Shown: positions 47,976 to 58,888 of the stretch, piece by piece | How the letters are laid out: the number at the start of each line of letters is the position of its first letter | Position numbering within the stretch: the stretch's first letter is position 1 | Source: Campylobacter jejuni | Lineage (GTDB): Bacteria; Campylobacterota; Campylobacteria; Campylobacterales; Campylobacteraceae | Assembly: GCF_001457695.1 (NCBI RefSeq) | Contig: NZ_LN831025.1 | Span: forward strand, 62,001 to 126,000 | Reading direction: 5' to 3' | Length of the DNA: 64,000 nucleotides | Notes under the pieces: model-generated | The model's database searches: none | Told to the model about the DNA's origin: nothing | The model's input: only the letters and a program-made list of their open reading frames with translations | Position numbers and translations under genes: made by a program

Positions 47976-48757
47976 GCGAAATTATTACAATAGCAAATCA
48001 AAAAGGTGGAGTAGGAAAGACTACAACAGCAGTAAATTTAGCCGCTTCTTTGGCTGTGGCTGAAAAAAAAGTACTTTTGATTGATGTTGATCCACAAGCT
48101 AATGCGACTACAGGGCTTGGTTTTAATCGTAATAATTATGAGTATAATATTTACCATGTTTTTATAGGAAGAAAAAAGCTTTCAGATATTATTTTAAAAA
48201 CAGAATTGCCACAACTTCATTTAGCTCCTTCAAATATAGGTCTTGTAGGTATAGAACAAGAGCTTGCTAAAGGTGAAAATAATGAGAAAAAAATGTTACT
48301 TAAAAATCAAATTCAAGAAGTAATTGATGAGTATGATTTTATTATTATTGATTCTCCACCCGCCCTTGGAAGTATTACTATAAATGCTTTTGCAGCAAGT
48401 GATAGCGTAATTATCCCTATACAGTGTGAATTTTATGCGCTTGAGGGTGTAGCTATGGTTTTAAATACAATTAAAATTATCAAAAAAACTATTAATTCTA
48501 AACTCAGGGTTCGTGGATTTTTACCGACAATGTATAGCTCTCAAAATAATCTTTCTAAAGATGTTGTAGATGATTTGAAACAAAATTTTAAAAAACAACT
48601 TTTTACTATTAATGGAAACGAAGATGACTTTATTGTGATCCCTCGCAATGTAAAACTTGCAGAAAGTCCAAGTTTTGGAAAGCCTATAATTCTTTATGAT
48701 ATTAAATCGCCAGGTTCTGTTGCTTATCAAAATTTGGCGTATTCTATATTAGGATAA
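47972..48757 (+). CDS. parA: Chromosome partitioning ATPase ParA
   Basis: The 261-residue cytoplasmic ATPase has the deviant Walker A motif KGGVGKTT at residues 10-17. VDPQANATTGLGF (switch I) and FIIIDSPPALGSITINA (Walker B) follow. ParA with ParB moves chromosome origins. It overlaps birA by four bases and is followed six bases later by parB. Confidence 0.96.
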   Translation: MSEIITIANQKGGVGKTTTAVNLAASLAVAEKKVLLIDVDPQANATTGLGFNRNNYEYNIYHVFIGRKKLSDIILKTELPQLHLAPSNIGLVGIEQELAKGENNEKKMLLKNQIQEVIDEYDFIIIDSPPALGSITINAFAASDSVIIPIQCEFYALEGVAMVLNTIKIIKKTINSKLRVRGFLPTMYSSQNNLSKDVVDDLKQNFKKQLFTINGNEDDFIVIPRNVKLAESPSFGKPIILYDIKSPGSVAYQNLAYSILG

Positions 48758-48762
48758 TTATA

Positions 48763-49599
48763 ATGGGGTTAAATAAAGATAGGGGTTTAAGTAGTTTAAT
48801 CAGTGATATGGATACTGTTTATAGCAAAGAATTGGGTTTTGATAAAAATCAAAGCACTATGATAGAAATTGATCAAATTTCACCCAATCCATTTCAGCCA
48901 AGAAAGAATTTTGATCAAGAAGCTTTAGATGAGCTTGCTAATTCTATCAAAGAATTTGGACTTATTCAGCCTATTATTGTATTTAAAAAAAATAATAAAT
49001 TTATTTTAATTGCTGGGGAACGTCGCTTAAGAGCAGTGAAAGCATTAGGAAAAAAAGAAATTCTAGCTTTTATTGCTGATATTGATGAGAATAAGCTTAG
49101 AGAATTGGCTCTTATTGAAAATATACAAAGAGAGAATTTAAACCCTATTGAGCTTGCTAATTCTTATAAGGATTTAATGCAAGTTCATAAAATTACTCAA
49201 GAGAATTTAGCAGAACTTATTCATAAGTCTCGTACTCAAATAACAAATACTTTAAGACTTCTGAATTTAGATATTAGAACTCAAGAGTTGATTGCTTCTG
49301 GAAAAATTTCTCAGGGTCATGCTAAAGTTTTGGTTGGTTTAGATCAAAAAGATGAAAAAATGTTGGTTGATAGTATAATAGGTCAAAAACTTAATGTTAG
49401 AGATACTGAAAAAATAGTTAAAAAAATAAAAAATAATGAAAGCTTGCCTAATCAAGAATTTGAAGATGAAATAAAAAAATTAAAACAAATACTAAATCGC
49501 TTTGGATTTGACTGCAAAAATAAAAATAATGATTTTGTAATTCATTTAGAAAATATTGATAAAATTAAAAAATTAATCAAAATGCTTGAAAAGCTTTAA
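48763..49599 (+). CDS. parB: Chromosome partitioning protein ParB
   Basis: The 278-residue ParB/Spo0J protein has the N-terminal ParB nuclease-like domain (ISPNPFQPRKNFDQEALDELANSIKEFGLIQPI) and the CTP-binding region GERRLRAVKALG. The family motif LIENIQRENLNPIE and a helix-turn-helix (ITQENLAELIHKSRTQITNTLRLL) follow. parS sites were looked for by eye and not found in the window. It ends just before the ATP synthase promoter. Confidence 0.96.
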   Translation: MGLNKDRGLSSLISDMDTVYSKELGFDKNQSTMIEIDQISPNPFQPRKNFDQEALDELANSIKEFGLIQPIIVFKKNNKFILIAGERRLRAVKALGKKEILAFIADIDENKLRELALIENIQRENLNPIELANSYKDLMQVHKITQENLAELIHKSRTQITNTLRLLNLDIRTQELIASGKISQGHAKVLVGLDQKDEKMLVDSIIGQKLNVRDTEKIVKKIKNNESLPNQEFEDEIKKLKQILNRFGFDCKNKNNDFVIHLENIDKIKKLIKMLEKL

Positions 49600-49622
49600 C
49601 CAAAATCTTAGCTTTTTTATGG

Positions 49623-49628
49623 TAAAAT
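49623..49628 (+). promoter_or_regulatory. -10 box for the ATP synthase operon
   Basis: TAAAAT preceded by TATGG, 32 bases before the start at 49660, in the gap after parB. Confidence 0.45.
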
Positions 49629-49659
49629 AGTCCTTCGAAAATTCTAACCAAGGAGAATT

Positions 49660-50085
49660 ATGTTTGAAGATATGCATCCTTCCATAATGCTTGCTACTAT
49701 GGCTATTTTTTTAGCTATGATAGTTATTTTAAATAGTATGCTGTATAAGCCGCTTTTAAAATTTATGGATGAAAGAAATGATTCTATAAAAAATGATGAG
49801 AATAAAGTAAAAGAAAATTCTCAAGAAGTTTTAGGTGTGAATGATGAATTAGAAGCTATTCATATTAACACTAGAGAAGAAATTCAAAAAATTAAACAAA
49901 GTGCTATAGCTGCTGCTAAAGAAGAGGCAGAGCAAATTCTTAGAAGCAAGAAAGAAGAATTAGAAAGAAAAATGGCCGGTTTTTATGCAGATTTAGCCGT
50001 TCAAAAAAAAGAGTTGCAAGAACATTTAAACATACATTTACCTGAGCTTAAGCAAGCTTTGCAAAATAACATAAAGAAAATTTAA
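49660..50085 (+). CDS. atpF': ATP synthase F0 subunit b'
   Basis: A 141-residue peripheral-stalk subunit with one N-terminal membrane helix (about residues 8-25, MLATMAIFLAMIVILNSML) and a long charged coiled coil (ENKVKENSQEVLGVNDELEA). A second b-type gene follows. The b/b' pair is typical of epsilonproteobacteria, cyanobacteria and phototrophs. AAGGAG lies six bases before the ATG. The a and c subunit genes are not in the window. Confidence 0.88.
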   Translation: MFEDMHPSIMLATMAIFLAMIVILNSMLYKPLLKFMDERNDSIKNDENKVKENSQEVLGVNDELEAIHINTREEIQKIKQSAIAAAKEEAEQILRSKKEELERKMAGFYADLAVQKKELQEHLNIHLPELKQALQNNIKKI

Positions 50086-50095
50086 GAGGAGAGAA

Positions 50096-50608
50096 ATGAG
50101 TAAGTTATTCTTTATTATATTTTTACTACCTTTATATGCTTTTGGTGCATCAAATGGTAGTGGAGAATATGATATTATTCCAAGGACTATTAATTTTCTA
50201 ATTTTTGTGGCTATATTGTATTATTTTGTTGCAACTCCATTTAAAAATTTTTACAAAAACCGTATTGTAAAAATTTCTTCTAAACTTGATGAAATTCAAA
50301 AAAAACTTTTAGAAAGTAAAGCTAAGAAATTAGACATGATGAAAAAACTTGAAGAAGCTAAGGCAAGTGCTACTGCCGCTTTAGTTACAGCAAAAAAAGA
50401 AGCTGAAATTTTAGTTCAAAATATTAAGAAAGAGACTCAAGATGAGTTAGATTTACTTCAAAAACATTTTGAGGAACAAAAAGATTATGAATTTAGAAAA
50501 ATGGAAAAAGAATTAGTATCAAATACTTTAAATGAAATTTTTTCTGATCCAAATATGACATTAAAACAGAGTGAAATAATAGAACTTATGATGAAGAAGG
50601 TATCTTAA
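50096..50608 (+). CDS. atpF: ATP synthase F0 subunit b
   Basis: The 170-residue b subunit has a hydrophobic signal-like start (KLFFIIFLLPLYAFGAS). The membrane helix TINFLIFVAILYYFV and a coiled coil with many Lys/Glu (KLDEIQKKLLESKAKKLDMMKK) follow. AtpF holds F1 in place. The N-terminal extension may be cleaved; whether it is a true signal peptide is unclear. AGGAG precedes the ATG. Confidence 0.92.
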   Translation: MSKLFFIIFLLPLYAFGASNGSGEYDIIPRTINFLIFVAILYYFVATPFKNFYKNRIVKISSKLDEIQKKLLESKAKKLDMMKKLEEAKASATAALVTAKKEAEILVQNIKKETQDELDLLQKHFEEQKDYEFRKMEKELVSNTLNEIFSDPNMTLKQSEIIELMMKKVS

Positions 50609-50610
50609 AT

Positions 50611-51132
50611 ATGGAAAATATAATTGCAAGAAGATATGCAAAAGCGATAGCTTCAAGAGCTGATATAAATGTTTTTTATCAGAATTTGTGTATTTTAAAT
50701 TCTGCTTTTGTTTTGCCAAAATTTAAAAATATTATAGAATCTAACGAGATTAAAAAAGAAAGAAAAATGGAATTTCTTGATTCTTTTTTTGATATTAAAA
50801 ATTCTAGTTTTCAAAATTTTTTAAGACTTTTGATTGAAAATTCAAGATTAGAATGCATTCCTCAAATAGTTAAAGAACTTGAAAGACAAAAAGCTTTTAA
50901 AGAAAATATTTTTGTTGGTATTGTATATTCTAAAGAAAAATTAAGTCAAGAAAATCTTAAAGATCTTGAAGTCAAACTTAACAAAAAATTTGATGCAAAT
51001 ATTAAACTAAACAATAAAATCAATCAAGATGATAGTGTTAAAATAGAATTAGAAGAATTAGGTTATGAACTTTCTTTTTCTATGAAAGCTCTTCAAAATA
51101 AGCTAAACGAATATATATTGAAAATTATCTAA
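50611..51132 (+). CDS. atpH: ATP synthase F1 subunit delta
   Basis: The 173-residue delta (OSCP) subunit joins the stalk to the top of F1. It starts MENIIARRYAKAIASRADI and has the helical N-terminal domain and the C-terminal GYELSFSMKALQNKL in place of the usual IGGxxIxI motif. It lies between atpF and atpA, two bases after atpF. Confidence 0.92.
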   Translation: MENIIARRYAKAIASRADINVFYQNLCILNSAFVLPKFKNIIESNEIKKERKMEFLDSFFDIKNSSFQNFLRLLIENSRLECIPQIVKELERQKAFKENIFVGIVYSKEKLSQENLKDLEVKLNKKFDANIKLNNKINQDDSVKIELEELGYELSFSMKALQNKLNEYILKII

Positions 51133-51145
51133 GGAGAAAAAGTAA

Positions 51146-52651
51146 ATGAAATTTAAAGCTGATGAGATCAGTTCAATAATCAAAGAAAGAATTGAAAATT
51201 TTGATTTAAATCTTGAAATTGAAGAAACAGGAAAGATTATTTCTGTAGCTGATGGTGTTGCTAAGGTATATGGACTTAAGAATATTATGGCTGGAGAAAT
51301 GGTAGAATTTGAAAATGGTGATAAAGGAATGGCCTTAAACCTTGAAGAGTCGAGTGTAGGTATTGTTATACTTGGAAAAGGAGAAGGTTTAAAAGAAGGT
51401 GCTTCTGTAAAAAGACTTAAGAAATTACTTAAAGTTCCAGTAGGTGAGGCTTTGATTGGCCGTGTTGTAAATGCTTTAGGTGAGCCAATTGATGCTAAAG
51501 GTGTGATCAATGCTAATGAATATCGTTTTGTTGAAGAAAAAGCAAAAGGTATTATGGCGAGAAAAAGTGTTCATGAGCCTTTACATACAGGAATTAAAGC
51601 TATTGATGCACTTGTGCCAATTGGTCGTGGTCAAAGAGAGCTTATCATAGGCGATAGACAAACAGGTAAAACTACTGTTGCTGTTGATGCTATTATATCT
51701 CAAAGAGGTCAAGGAGTTATCTGTATATATGTTGCAATTGGTCAAAAGCAAAGTACAGTGGCACAAGTGGTTAAAAGACTAGAAGAACATGGTGCTATGG
51801 AATATACTATTGTTGTAAATGCCGGTGCTTCAGATCCTGCGGCTTTACAGTACTTAGCTCCATATACTGGTGTAACCATGGGTGAATTTTTTAGAGATAA
51901 CGCAAAACATGCTTTAATTGTTTATGATGATTTGAGCAAGCATGCTGTAGCTTATCGCGAAATGTCTTTGATTTTACGTCGTCCTCCAGGTCGTGAAGCT
52001 TATCCAGGCGATGTTTTTTACCTTCATTCAAGATTGCTTGAAAGAGCAAGCAAGCTAAATGATGAATTAGGTGCTGGTTCTTTGACGGCATTGCCGATAA
52101 TTGAAACACAAGCAGGAGATGTTTCTGCTTATATTCCAACTAATGTTATTTCAATTACAGATGGACAAATTTTCTTAGAAACTGATTTATTTAACTCAGG
52201 AATTCGTCCTGCAATTAATGTTGGTTTATCAGTATCTCGTGTAGGTGGGGCTGCTCAAATTAAAGCTACAAAACAAGTTTCAGGCACATTAAGACTTGAC
52301 CTTGCTCAATATAGAGAGCTTCAAGCTTTTGCACAATTTGCTAGTGATTTAGATGAGGCAAGTAGAAAACAACTTGAACGTGGACAAAGAATGGTTGAAC
52401 TCTTAAAACAACCACCTTATTCTCCGCTTAGCGTTGAAAAACAAGTAGTTTTAATTTTTGCAGGAACCAAAGGTTTCTTAGATGATATTGCTGTTTCTAG
52501 AATTAAGGAATTTGAAGATGGAATTTATCCTTTTATTGAGGCAAAACATCCAGATATTTTTGAGCAAATTCGCTCTAAAAAAGCTTTAGATTCTGATTTG
52601 GAAGAAAAACTAGCTAAAGCCATTAATGAGTTTAAAGCAAATCATTTATAA
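51146..52651 (+). CDS. atpA: ATP synthase F1 subunit alpha
   Basis: The 501-residue non-catalytic alpha subunit carries GDRQTGKT (P-loop) and the alpha-specific signature [17 protein letters not shown]. It also has the alpha-type segments [18 protein letters not shown] and [27 protein letters not shown]. Length and motifs are normal. Confidence 0.98.
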   Translation: MKFKADEISSIIKERIENFDLNLEIEETGKIISVADGVAKVYGLKNIMAGEMVEFENGDKGMALNLEESSVGIVILGKGEGLKEGASVKRLKKLLKVPVGEALIGRVVNALGEPIDAKGVINANEYRFVEEKAKGIMARKSVHEPLHTGIKAIDALVPIGRGQRELIIGDRQTGKTTVAVDAIISQRGQGVICIYVAIGQKQSTVAQVVKRLEEHGAMEYTIVVNAGASDPAALQYLAPYTGVTMGEFFRDNAKHALIVYDDLSKHAVAYREMSLILRRPPGREAYPGDVFYLHSRLLERASKLNDELGAGSLTALPIIETQAGDVSAYIPTNVISITDGQIFLETDLFNSGIRPAINVGLSVSRVGGAAQIKATKQVSGTLRLDLAQYRELQAFAQFASDLDEASRKQLERGQRMVELLKQPPYSPLSVEKQVVLIFAGTKGFLDDIAVSRIKEFEDGIYPFIEAKHPDIFEQIRSKKALDSDLEEKLAKAINEFKANHL

Positions 52652-52659
52652 GGTCTTTT

Positions 52660-53544
52660 ATGTCTAATTTAAAAGAAATTAAAAGAAAAATTAAAAGTGT
52701 TCATAACACTCAAAAGACTACAAATGCTATGAAGCTAGTTTCTACTGCTAAGTTAAAAAAAGCAGAAGAAGCAGCTAAAAGATCAAAAATTTATGCACAA
52801 AAAATCGATGAAATTTTGAGTGAAATTTCATTTCAGATCAATAAAATTGTTCACAATGAAGATGATGTGCGTTTATCTTTGTTTCATAAAAAAGAACAAA
52901 TTAAAACCATAGATTTAATATTTATCACTGCAGATAAAGGCTTATGTGGTGGTTTTAATATTAAGACTTTAAAAACAGTAAGTGAAATGCTAAAAGAATA
53001 TGAAGCAAAAAATATTAATATTCGTCTTAGAGCTATAGGTAAAACTGGAATTGAATATTTTAATTTTCAAAAAATAGAATTGTTAGAGAAATATTTCCAT
53101 CTTAGTTCTAGTCCTGATTATGAGAAAGCATGTGAAGTAATTCATGCTGCTGTAGATGATTTTTTAAATGGAAATACAGATGAAGTGATTTTAGTTCATA
53201 ATGGTTATAAAAATATGATTACCCAAGAACTTAAAATTAATCATCTTATTCCAGTTGAGTCAAAGAGTATTGAACAGACTCATAATTCTCTTTTAGAGCT
53301 TGAACCGGAAGGAACTGAGCTTTTAGAAGATTTAATGAAAACATATTTTGAGTATAATATGTACTATGCATTAATCGATTCTTTGGCGGCAGAGCATAGT
53401 GCAAGAATGCAAGCTATGGATAATGCAACTAATAACGCAAAGGCAAGGGTGAAACAACTAAATTTAGCTTATAACAAAGCAAGACAAGAATCCATTACCA
53501 CTGAGCTTATAGAAATTATCAGTGGTGTTGAATCAATGAAATAG
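52660..53544 (+). CDS. atpG: ATP synthase F1 subunit gamma
   Basis: The 294-residue central rotor begins [21 protein letters not shown] and keeps the N-terminal coiled coil with [16 protein letters not shown]. It has [15 protein letters not shown] and the C-terminal helix [31 protein letters not shown] with the gamma signature. It lies nine bases after atpA. Confidence 0.97.
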   Translation: MSNLKEIKRKIKSVHNTQKTTNAMKLVSTAKLKKAEEAAKRSKIYAQKIDEILSEISFQINKIVHNEDDVRLSLFHKKEQIKTIDLIFITADKGLCGGFNIKTLKTVSEMLKEYEAKNINIRLRAIGKTGIEYFNFQKIELLEKYFHLSSSPDYEKACEVIHAAVDDFLNGNTDEVILVHNGYKNMITQELKINHLIPVESKSIEQTHNSLLELEPEGTELLEDLMKTYFEYNMYYALIDSLAAEHSARMQAMDNATNNAKARVKQLNLAYNKARQESITTELIEIISGVESMK

Positions 53545-53565
53545 TAAATTTTAAGGAGAAGATAA

Positions 53566-54966
<1,401 letters not shown>

Positions 54967-54969
54967 TTT

Positions 54970-55359
54970 ATGAACGATTTGATTAATTTCGAGATAGTTA
55001 CGCCTTTGGGTGTAATCTATCAAGGAGAAGTAAAATCTGTTACTTTACCAGGTAGTGAAGGAGAATTTGGCGTGCTTAAAGGACATGCTGCTTTGGTTTC
55101 TTCTTTAAAATCTGGAGTAATTGATATTGAAAAAGCTGATTTAAACCATGAATTAATTGCTATTGATGCTGGACACGCAAAGGTAGATGAAGATAAGATT
55201 TGCGTGTTAGCAAAGGGTGCGGTTTGGGTTTGTGGAAGTGATGAAAGTGAGATTGAAAAAAATCTTGCTCAAGCAAAAGATTTGATTAAATCTATGAGTT
55301 CTGATAATGCAGCTTTAGCAGCAACTTTTTCAAAACTTGATAATGCAAGGATGCATTAA
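54970..55359 (+). CDS. atpC: ATP synthase F1 subunit epsilon
   Basis: The 129-residue epsilon subunit couples the rotor to the c-ring and regulates ATPase activity. It shows EIVTPLGVIYQGEVKSVTLP, GSEGEFGVLKGHA and a two-helix C-terminus (AQAKDLIKSMSSDNAALAATF). It lies three bases after atpD. Its stop overlaps the tolQ ATG (TAATG), so the Tol operon is joined directly to the ATP synthase genes. Confidence 0.95.
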   Translation: MNDLINFEIVTPLGVIYQGEVKSVTLPGSEGEFGVLKGHAALVSSLKSGVIDIEKADLNHELIAIDAGHAKVDEDKICVLAKGAVWVCGSDESEIEKNLAQAKDLIKSMSSDNAALAATFSKLDNARMH

Positions 55360-55913
55360 TGAATTTTGAAGCTATATTTCATTTTTTCAATAGTTCAAGT
55401 ATTATTACTTATATAGTTTTATTATGGCTTTCTTTATATTTTATTTTAGCATTTAGTATTTTGTTTGCTAGATTGACTTATTTGGCTACATGGAGAAATA
55501 AGGAAAAAGAAAGTTTAGAAACTTTGCTCTTGGGTGAGAAGGATTTAAGTCGTACTGATTCGATTTTAAGAAAATGCAATGATACAACTTCAAATCATTT
55601 AGAAATCTATAAAAATTTAGCAAGTCGCCGCGCTTCTGCTGGACTTACTTGGCTTAGTATTATTGCTTCAACTTCACCTTTTATAGGTCTTTTTGGGACG
55701 GTTATTTCTATACTTGAAACTTTTGGTGGGCTTGGAACTCAAAATTCTTTAAGTATCATAGCTCCTAAAATCAGCGAGGCTTTAGTTGCTACAGGTTGTG
55801 GTATTTTAGTAGCAATTCCTGCTTATACATTTCATCTCATCATTAAAAGAAAAGCTTTCGAACTTTTAAGCATTATTGATAGCGAGATTAAAGTTATAAG
55901 TTCGAGTAAATAA
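55359..55913 (+). CDS. tolQ: TolQ/ExbB-type proton channel protein
   Basis: A 184-residue inner-membrane protein with three membrane helices and the MotA/TolQ/ExbB signature (LTWLSIIASTSPFIGLFGTV and KISEALVATGCGILVAIPAY). It energises the Tol-Pal system through the proton motive force. The cotranscribed tolR, tolA-like, tolB and pal argue for TolQ over ExbB. Confidence 0.9.
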   Translation: MNFEAIFHFFNSSSIITYIVLLWLSLYFILAFSILFARLTYLATWRNKEKESLETLLLGEKDLSRTDSILRKCNDTTSNHLEIYKNLASRRASAGLTWLSIIASTSPFIGLFGTVISILETFGGLGTQNSLSIIAPKISEALVATGCGILVAIPAYTFHLIIKRKAFELLSIIDSEIKVISSSK

Positions 55914-55921
55914 GGTTAAAA

Positions 55922-56311
55922 ATGCCATTTGATGATGAAAAACCTGAGCTTAATATCACACCTTTAGTAGATATTATGCTTGTATTGCTTGCGATTTTAA
56001 TGGTAACAGCTCCAAGCATTACTTATGAAGAAAAAATTAATCTTCCACAAGGTAGTCAAAAAAATACTAGCGCTCCAACTGTTAAGAGTTTAATTATTAG
56101 TATTAATGCAAAAAAAGAAATTTTTTTAAATCAAGAAAAATACGATTTTATAAGTTTTGCTGACAATCTTGCTCAAAGAAAAGCACAATTTAATACCGAA
56201 GATCCGGTTTTTATACGCGCTGATAAAAGCTTAAAATATGACGATGTTATTTCAGTCTTAAGAAGTGTAAAAAATTTAGGATTTAATAAAGTTGCTTTAC
56301 AGACTGAATAA
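55922..56311 (+). CDS. tolR: TolR/ExbD-type protein
   Basis: A 129-residue protein with one N-terminal membrane helix (PLVDIMLVLLAILMVTA) containing the proton-coupling Asp in NITPLVDIMLVLL. The periplasmic domain ends with FIRADKSLKYDDVISVLRSVKNLGF, an ExbD/TolR pattern. It pairs with tolQ. Confidence 0.92.
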   Translation: MPFDDEKPELNITPLVDIMLVLLAILMVTAPSITYEEKINLPQGSQKNTSAPTVKSLIISINAKKEIFLNQEKYDFISFADNLAQRKAQFNTEDPVFIRADKSLKYDDVISVLRSVKNLGFNKVALQTE

Positions 56312-56313
56312 TC

Positions 56314-57093
56314 ATGAAAAATTATGGTTTGAGTAATTTAAATTCGTTTTTACTTGCTTTAGCAATATATATTAGTATAGTAATTCTTGTTTTTTTTAGA
56401 CTTGTAAGCGAGGTTGAACCTGCTATACAATATACCGATATAAAAGATAGTTTTGTAGATATTGAACTTGCTGAACCATCAAAACAAGTTATTACTCAAA
56501 GTAACACTCCTAAAGAAATACAAAAACCAACAGAGCAAATTGATATAGAAAAGCTTTTTGCTCAGACTACAAATAAAACAGTTAAAACTGAAGATATTGA
56601 CCAAAAGGCAAGTAATTTTAATGAGCTTTTTGGAAATATTAAAGAAATACAAGAAGAAAAGACTACAAAAATTCAATCAAGTGCTAAATCAGGAATTTCT
56701 AGTGCCCCAAAACCTCAAACTTCCGAACTTGTAAAACAACTTAATGATAGTTTACTTCAAGAAGAAAGTTCAACGCAAGGCGAAAGCACAAAGGCGCAAA
56801 AGATTGGAATTTATGATGAATTTTTAGGGAAAGTTGTGCGTATTATCACTCAAAGATGGACTCAGTATTATCCAAATAGTGAAAAAATTTCTGTTAAGGT
56901 AAAAATTTTTATTGATGAAAATGGAAAATTTGGCTATACTTCAGTTGAAAAAAGTGGGAATCCTTTATATGATGCTAAAGTGGCTGAATTTTTAGAAAGT
57001 CAAAAAGGTAAATTTATTACTTATCCTCCGCAAAATAAAAATATAAGCATTACCATGAATTTAAGAGATGAAGCAAAAGTTAAAAATGATTAG
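56314..57093 (+). CDS. tolA: TolA/TonB-like periplasm-spanning protein
   Basis: A 259-residue protein with an N-terminal membrane helix (NSFLLALAIYISIVILVFF), a polar Gln/Lys-rich linker with low complexity, and a C-terminal TolA/TonB domain (KISVKVKIFIDENGKFGYTSVEKSGNPLYDAKVAEFLES). The position between tolR and tolB assigns it to TolA. The linker is much shorter than in E. coli. Confidence 0.82.
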   Translation: MKNYGLSNLNSFLLALAIYISIVILVFFRLVSEVEPAIQYTDIKDSFVDIELAEPSKQVITQSNTPKEIQKPTEQIDIEKLFAQTTNKTVKTEDIDQKASNFNELFGNIKEIQEEKTTKIQSSAKSGISSAPKPQTSELVKQLNDSLLQEESSTQGESTKAQKIGIYDEFLGKVVRIITQRWTQYYPNSEKISVKVKIFIDENGKFGYTSVEKSGNPLYDAKVAEFLESQKGKFITYPPQNKNISITMNLRDEAKVKND

Positions 57094-57102
57094 GAGAAAA
57101 AA

Positions 57103-58311
57103 ATGAAAAAAATTGTAGCAATTTTTTTAGTCTTTTTAGGAAGTCTTTGGGCAGAAGATCCAGTGATTGATGTTGTTAATTCTGGTGTAGTTTTACCAAA
57201 GATTATTGTTAAAGACAATTCAAATTTAAGTGATGAGAATTTAAAGAAAAGCTTTTATAATATCATTGTGAACGATTTGAAAGTAAGTTCAAACTTTGAA
57301 GTTGTTGCTAATGCAACTGAGACAAGTAATTATACTTTTGAATACGCTTTAAATAAAAATGGTAACACTTTGAGTTTAAATGTAAAAATAAAAGCTGGCG
57401 GTTCTGATAAGTCAGAGCAAACTTATACTTTAAATGGTTTAGAGCAATATCCATTTTTGGCACATAAAAGCGTCAAAGCTTCTGTAAATGCGTTAGGACT
57501 TGCACCTGTTGATTGGATGGATCATAAAATTTTGATCGCGAGAAATTCTAGCTCTAAAAAAAGTCAAATTATTATGGCTGATTATACTTTAACTTATCAA
57601 AAAGTTATTGTTGATGGCGGGCTTAATTTATTTCCAAAATGGGGAAATAAAGAACAAACTCTATTTTATTATACAGCTTATGATCATGATAAGCCAACTT
57701 TATACCGTTATGATTTAAATACCAATAAAGCTAGTAAAATTTTATCAAGCGGCGGTATGGTTGTAGCAAGTGATGTGAGTGTAGATGGAAGTAAACTACT
57801 TGTTACCATGGCTCCAAAAGATCAGCCTGATGTTTATTTATATGACTTAAATACTAAAAATCTAACACAATTAACTAATTATTCTGGTATTGATGTTAAT
57901 GGAAATTTTATTGGCTTAGATGATAGTAAAGTGGTATTTGTAAGCGATCGTTTAGGATATCCTAATATTTTTATGCAAGATTTAAATAGTAATAGTGCTG
58001 AACAAGTTGTTTTTCATGGTAGAAACAATTCGGCTGTTTCGACTTATAAAGATTTTTTGGTTTATTCAAGTCGTGAACCAAATCAAGCAGGTGTTTTTAA
58101 TATTTATTTGATGTCAATTAATAGTGATTATATTCGTCAACTTACAGCAAATGGAAAAAATTTATTTCCAAGATTTTCTAGTGACGGTGGAAGTATAGTA
58201 TTTATCAAATATTTAGGTGCGCAAAGTGCTTTAGGTGTTATTCGTGTAAATGCAAATAAGACTTTTTATTTTCCTCTTAGGGTTGGAAAAATTCAATCAA
58301 TTGATTGGTAA
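57103..58311 (+). CDS. tolB: Tol-Pal system protein TolB
   Basis: The 402-residue periplasmic protein has a signal peptide (MKKIVAIFLVFLGSLWAED), an N-terminal alpha/beta domain, and a six-bladed WD40-like propeller (PKWGNKEQTLFYYTAYDHD and VFVSDRLGYPNIFMQDLNS and FPRFSSDGGSIVFIKYLG). TolB binds Pal. AGGAG is upstream of the ATG. Confidence 0.95.
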   Translation: MKKIVAIFLVFLGSLWAEDPVIDVVNSGVVLPKIIVKDNSNLSDENLKKSFYNIIVNDLKVSSNFEVVANATETSNYTFEYALNKNGNTLSLNVKIKAGGSDKSEQTYTLNGLEQYPFLAHKSVKASVNALGLAPVDWMDHKILIARNSSSKKSQIIMADYTLTYQKVIVDGGLNLFPKWGNKEQTLFYYTAYDHDKPTLYRYDLNTNKASKILSSGGMVVASDVSVDGSKLLVTMAPKDQPDVYLYDLNTKNLTQLTNYSGIDVNGNFIGLDDSKVVFVSDRLGYPNIFMQDLNSNSAEQVVFHGRNNSAVSTYKDFLVYSSREPNQAGVFNIYLMSINSDYIRQLTANGKNLFPRFSSDGGSIVFIKYLGAQSALGVIRVNANKTFYFPLRVGKIQSIDW

Positions 58312-58349
58312 AAATTTCAATTTTAGGTTAAAATTAATTAAAAATTAGG

Positions 58350-58355
58350 TATAAT
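58350..58355 (+). promoter_or_regulatory. -10 box for pal
   Basis: A perfect TATAAT 33 bases before the pal ATG at 58388, in the 76-base gap after tolB; pal may therefore have its own promoter as well as read-through. Confidence 0.55.
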
Positions 58356-58387
58356 AGTAAGAATTTATTAACTTTGAAAGGTCATAA

Positions 58388-58885
58388 ATGAAAAAAATTC
58401 TTTTTACTTCAATTGCAGCTCTTGCAGTTGTTATTAGTGGTTGTAGCACAAAAAGCACTAGTGTAAGCGGTGATAGTAGCGTTGATTCAAATCGTGGTTC
58501 AGGTGGAAGTGATGGTTGGGATATTGATTCAAAAATTTCTCAACTTAATGATACTTTAAATAAAGTATATTTTGATTTTGATAAATTCAACATTCGTCCT
58601 GATATGCAAAATGTTGTAAGCACAAATGCTAATATCTTTAACACTGAAGTAAGCGGTGTAAGTATTACTGTTGAAGGAAACTGCGATGAGTGGGGAACCG
58701 ATGAATATAACCAAGCTCTAGGTTTAAAAAGAGCAAAAGCTGTAAAAGAAGCTTTAATTGCTAAAGGTGTAAATGCTGATAGAATTGCTGTTAAAAGCTA
58801 TGGAGAAACAAATCCTGTGTGTACTGAAAAAACTAAAGCTTGCGATGCGCAAAACAGACGTGCTGAATTTAAATTATCAAGATAA
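58388..58885 (+). CDS. pal: Peptidoglycan-associated lipoprotein Pal
   Basis: The 165-residue outer-membrane lipoprotein (signal KKILFTSIAALAVVISGC, lipobox ISGC) has the OmpA-like domain with KVYFDFDKFNIRPDMQ, VEGNCDEWGTDEYNQALGLKRA, and NRRAEFKLSR at the end. Pal binds peptidoglycan and TolB. Confidence 0.97.
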   Translation: MKKILFTSIAALAVVISGCSTKSTSVSGDSSVDSNRGSGGSDGWDIDSKISQLNDTLNKVYFDFDKFNIRPDMQNVVSTNANIFNTEVSGVSITVEGNCDEWGTDEYNQALGLKRAKAVKEALIAKGVNADRIAVKSYGETNPVCTEKTKACDAQNRRAEFKLSR

Positions 58886-58888
58886 TTA

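Noticed and set aside
47972..49599. parS sites near parAB
   Set aside because: No TGTTTCACGTGAAACA-like sequence was found by eye; a computed search of the whole chromosome is needed.
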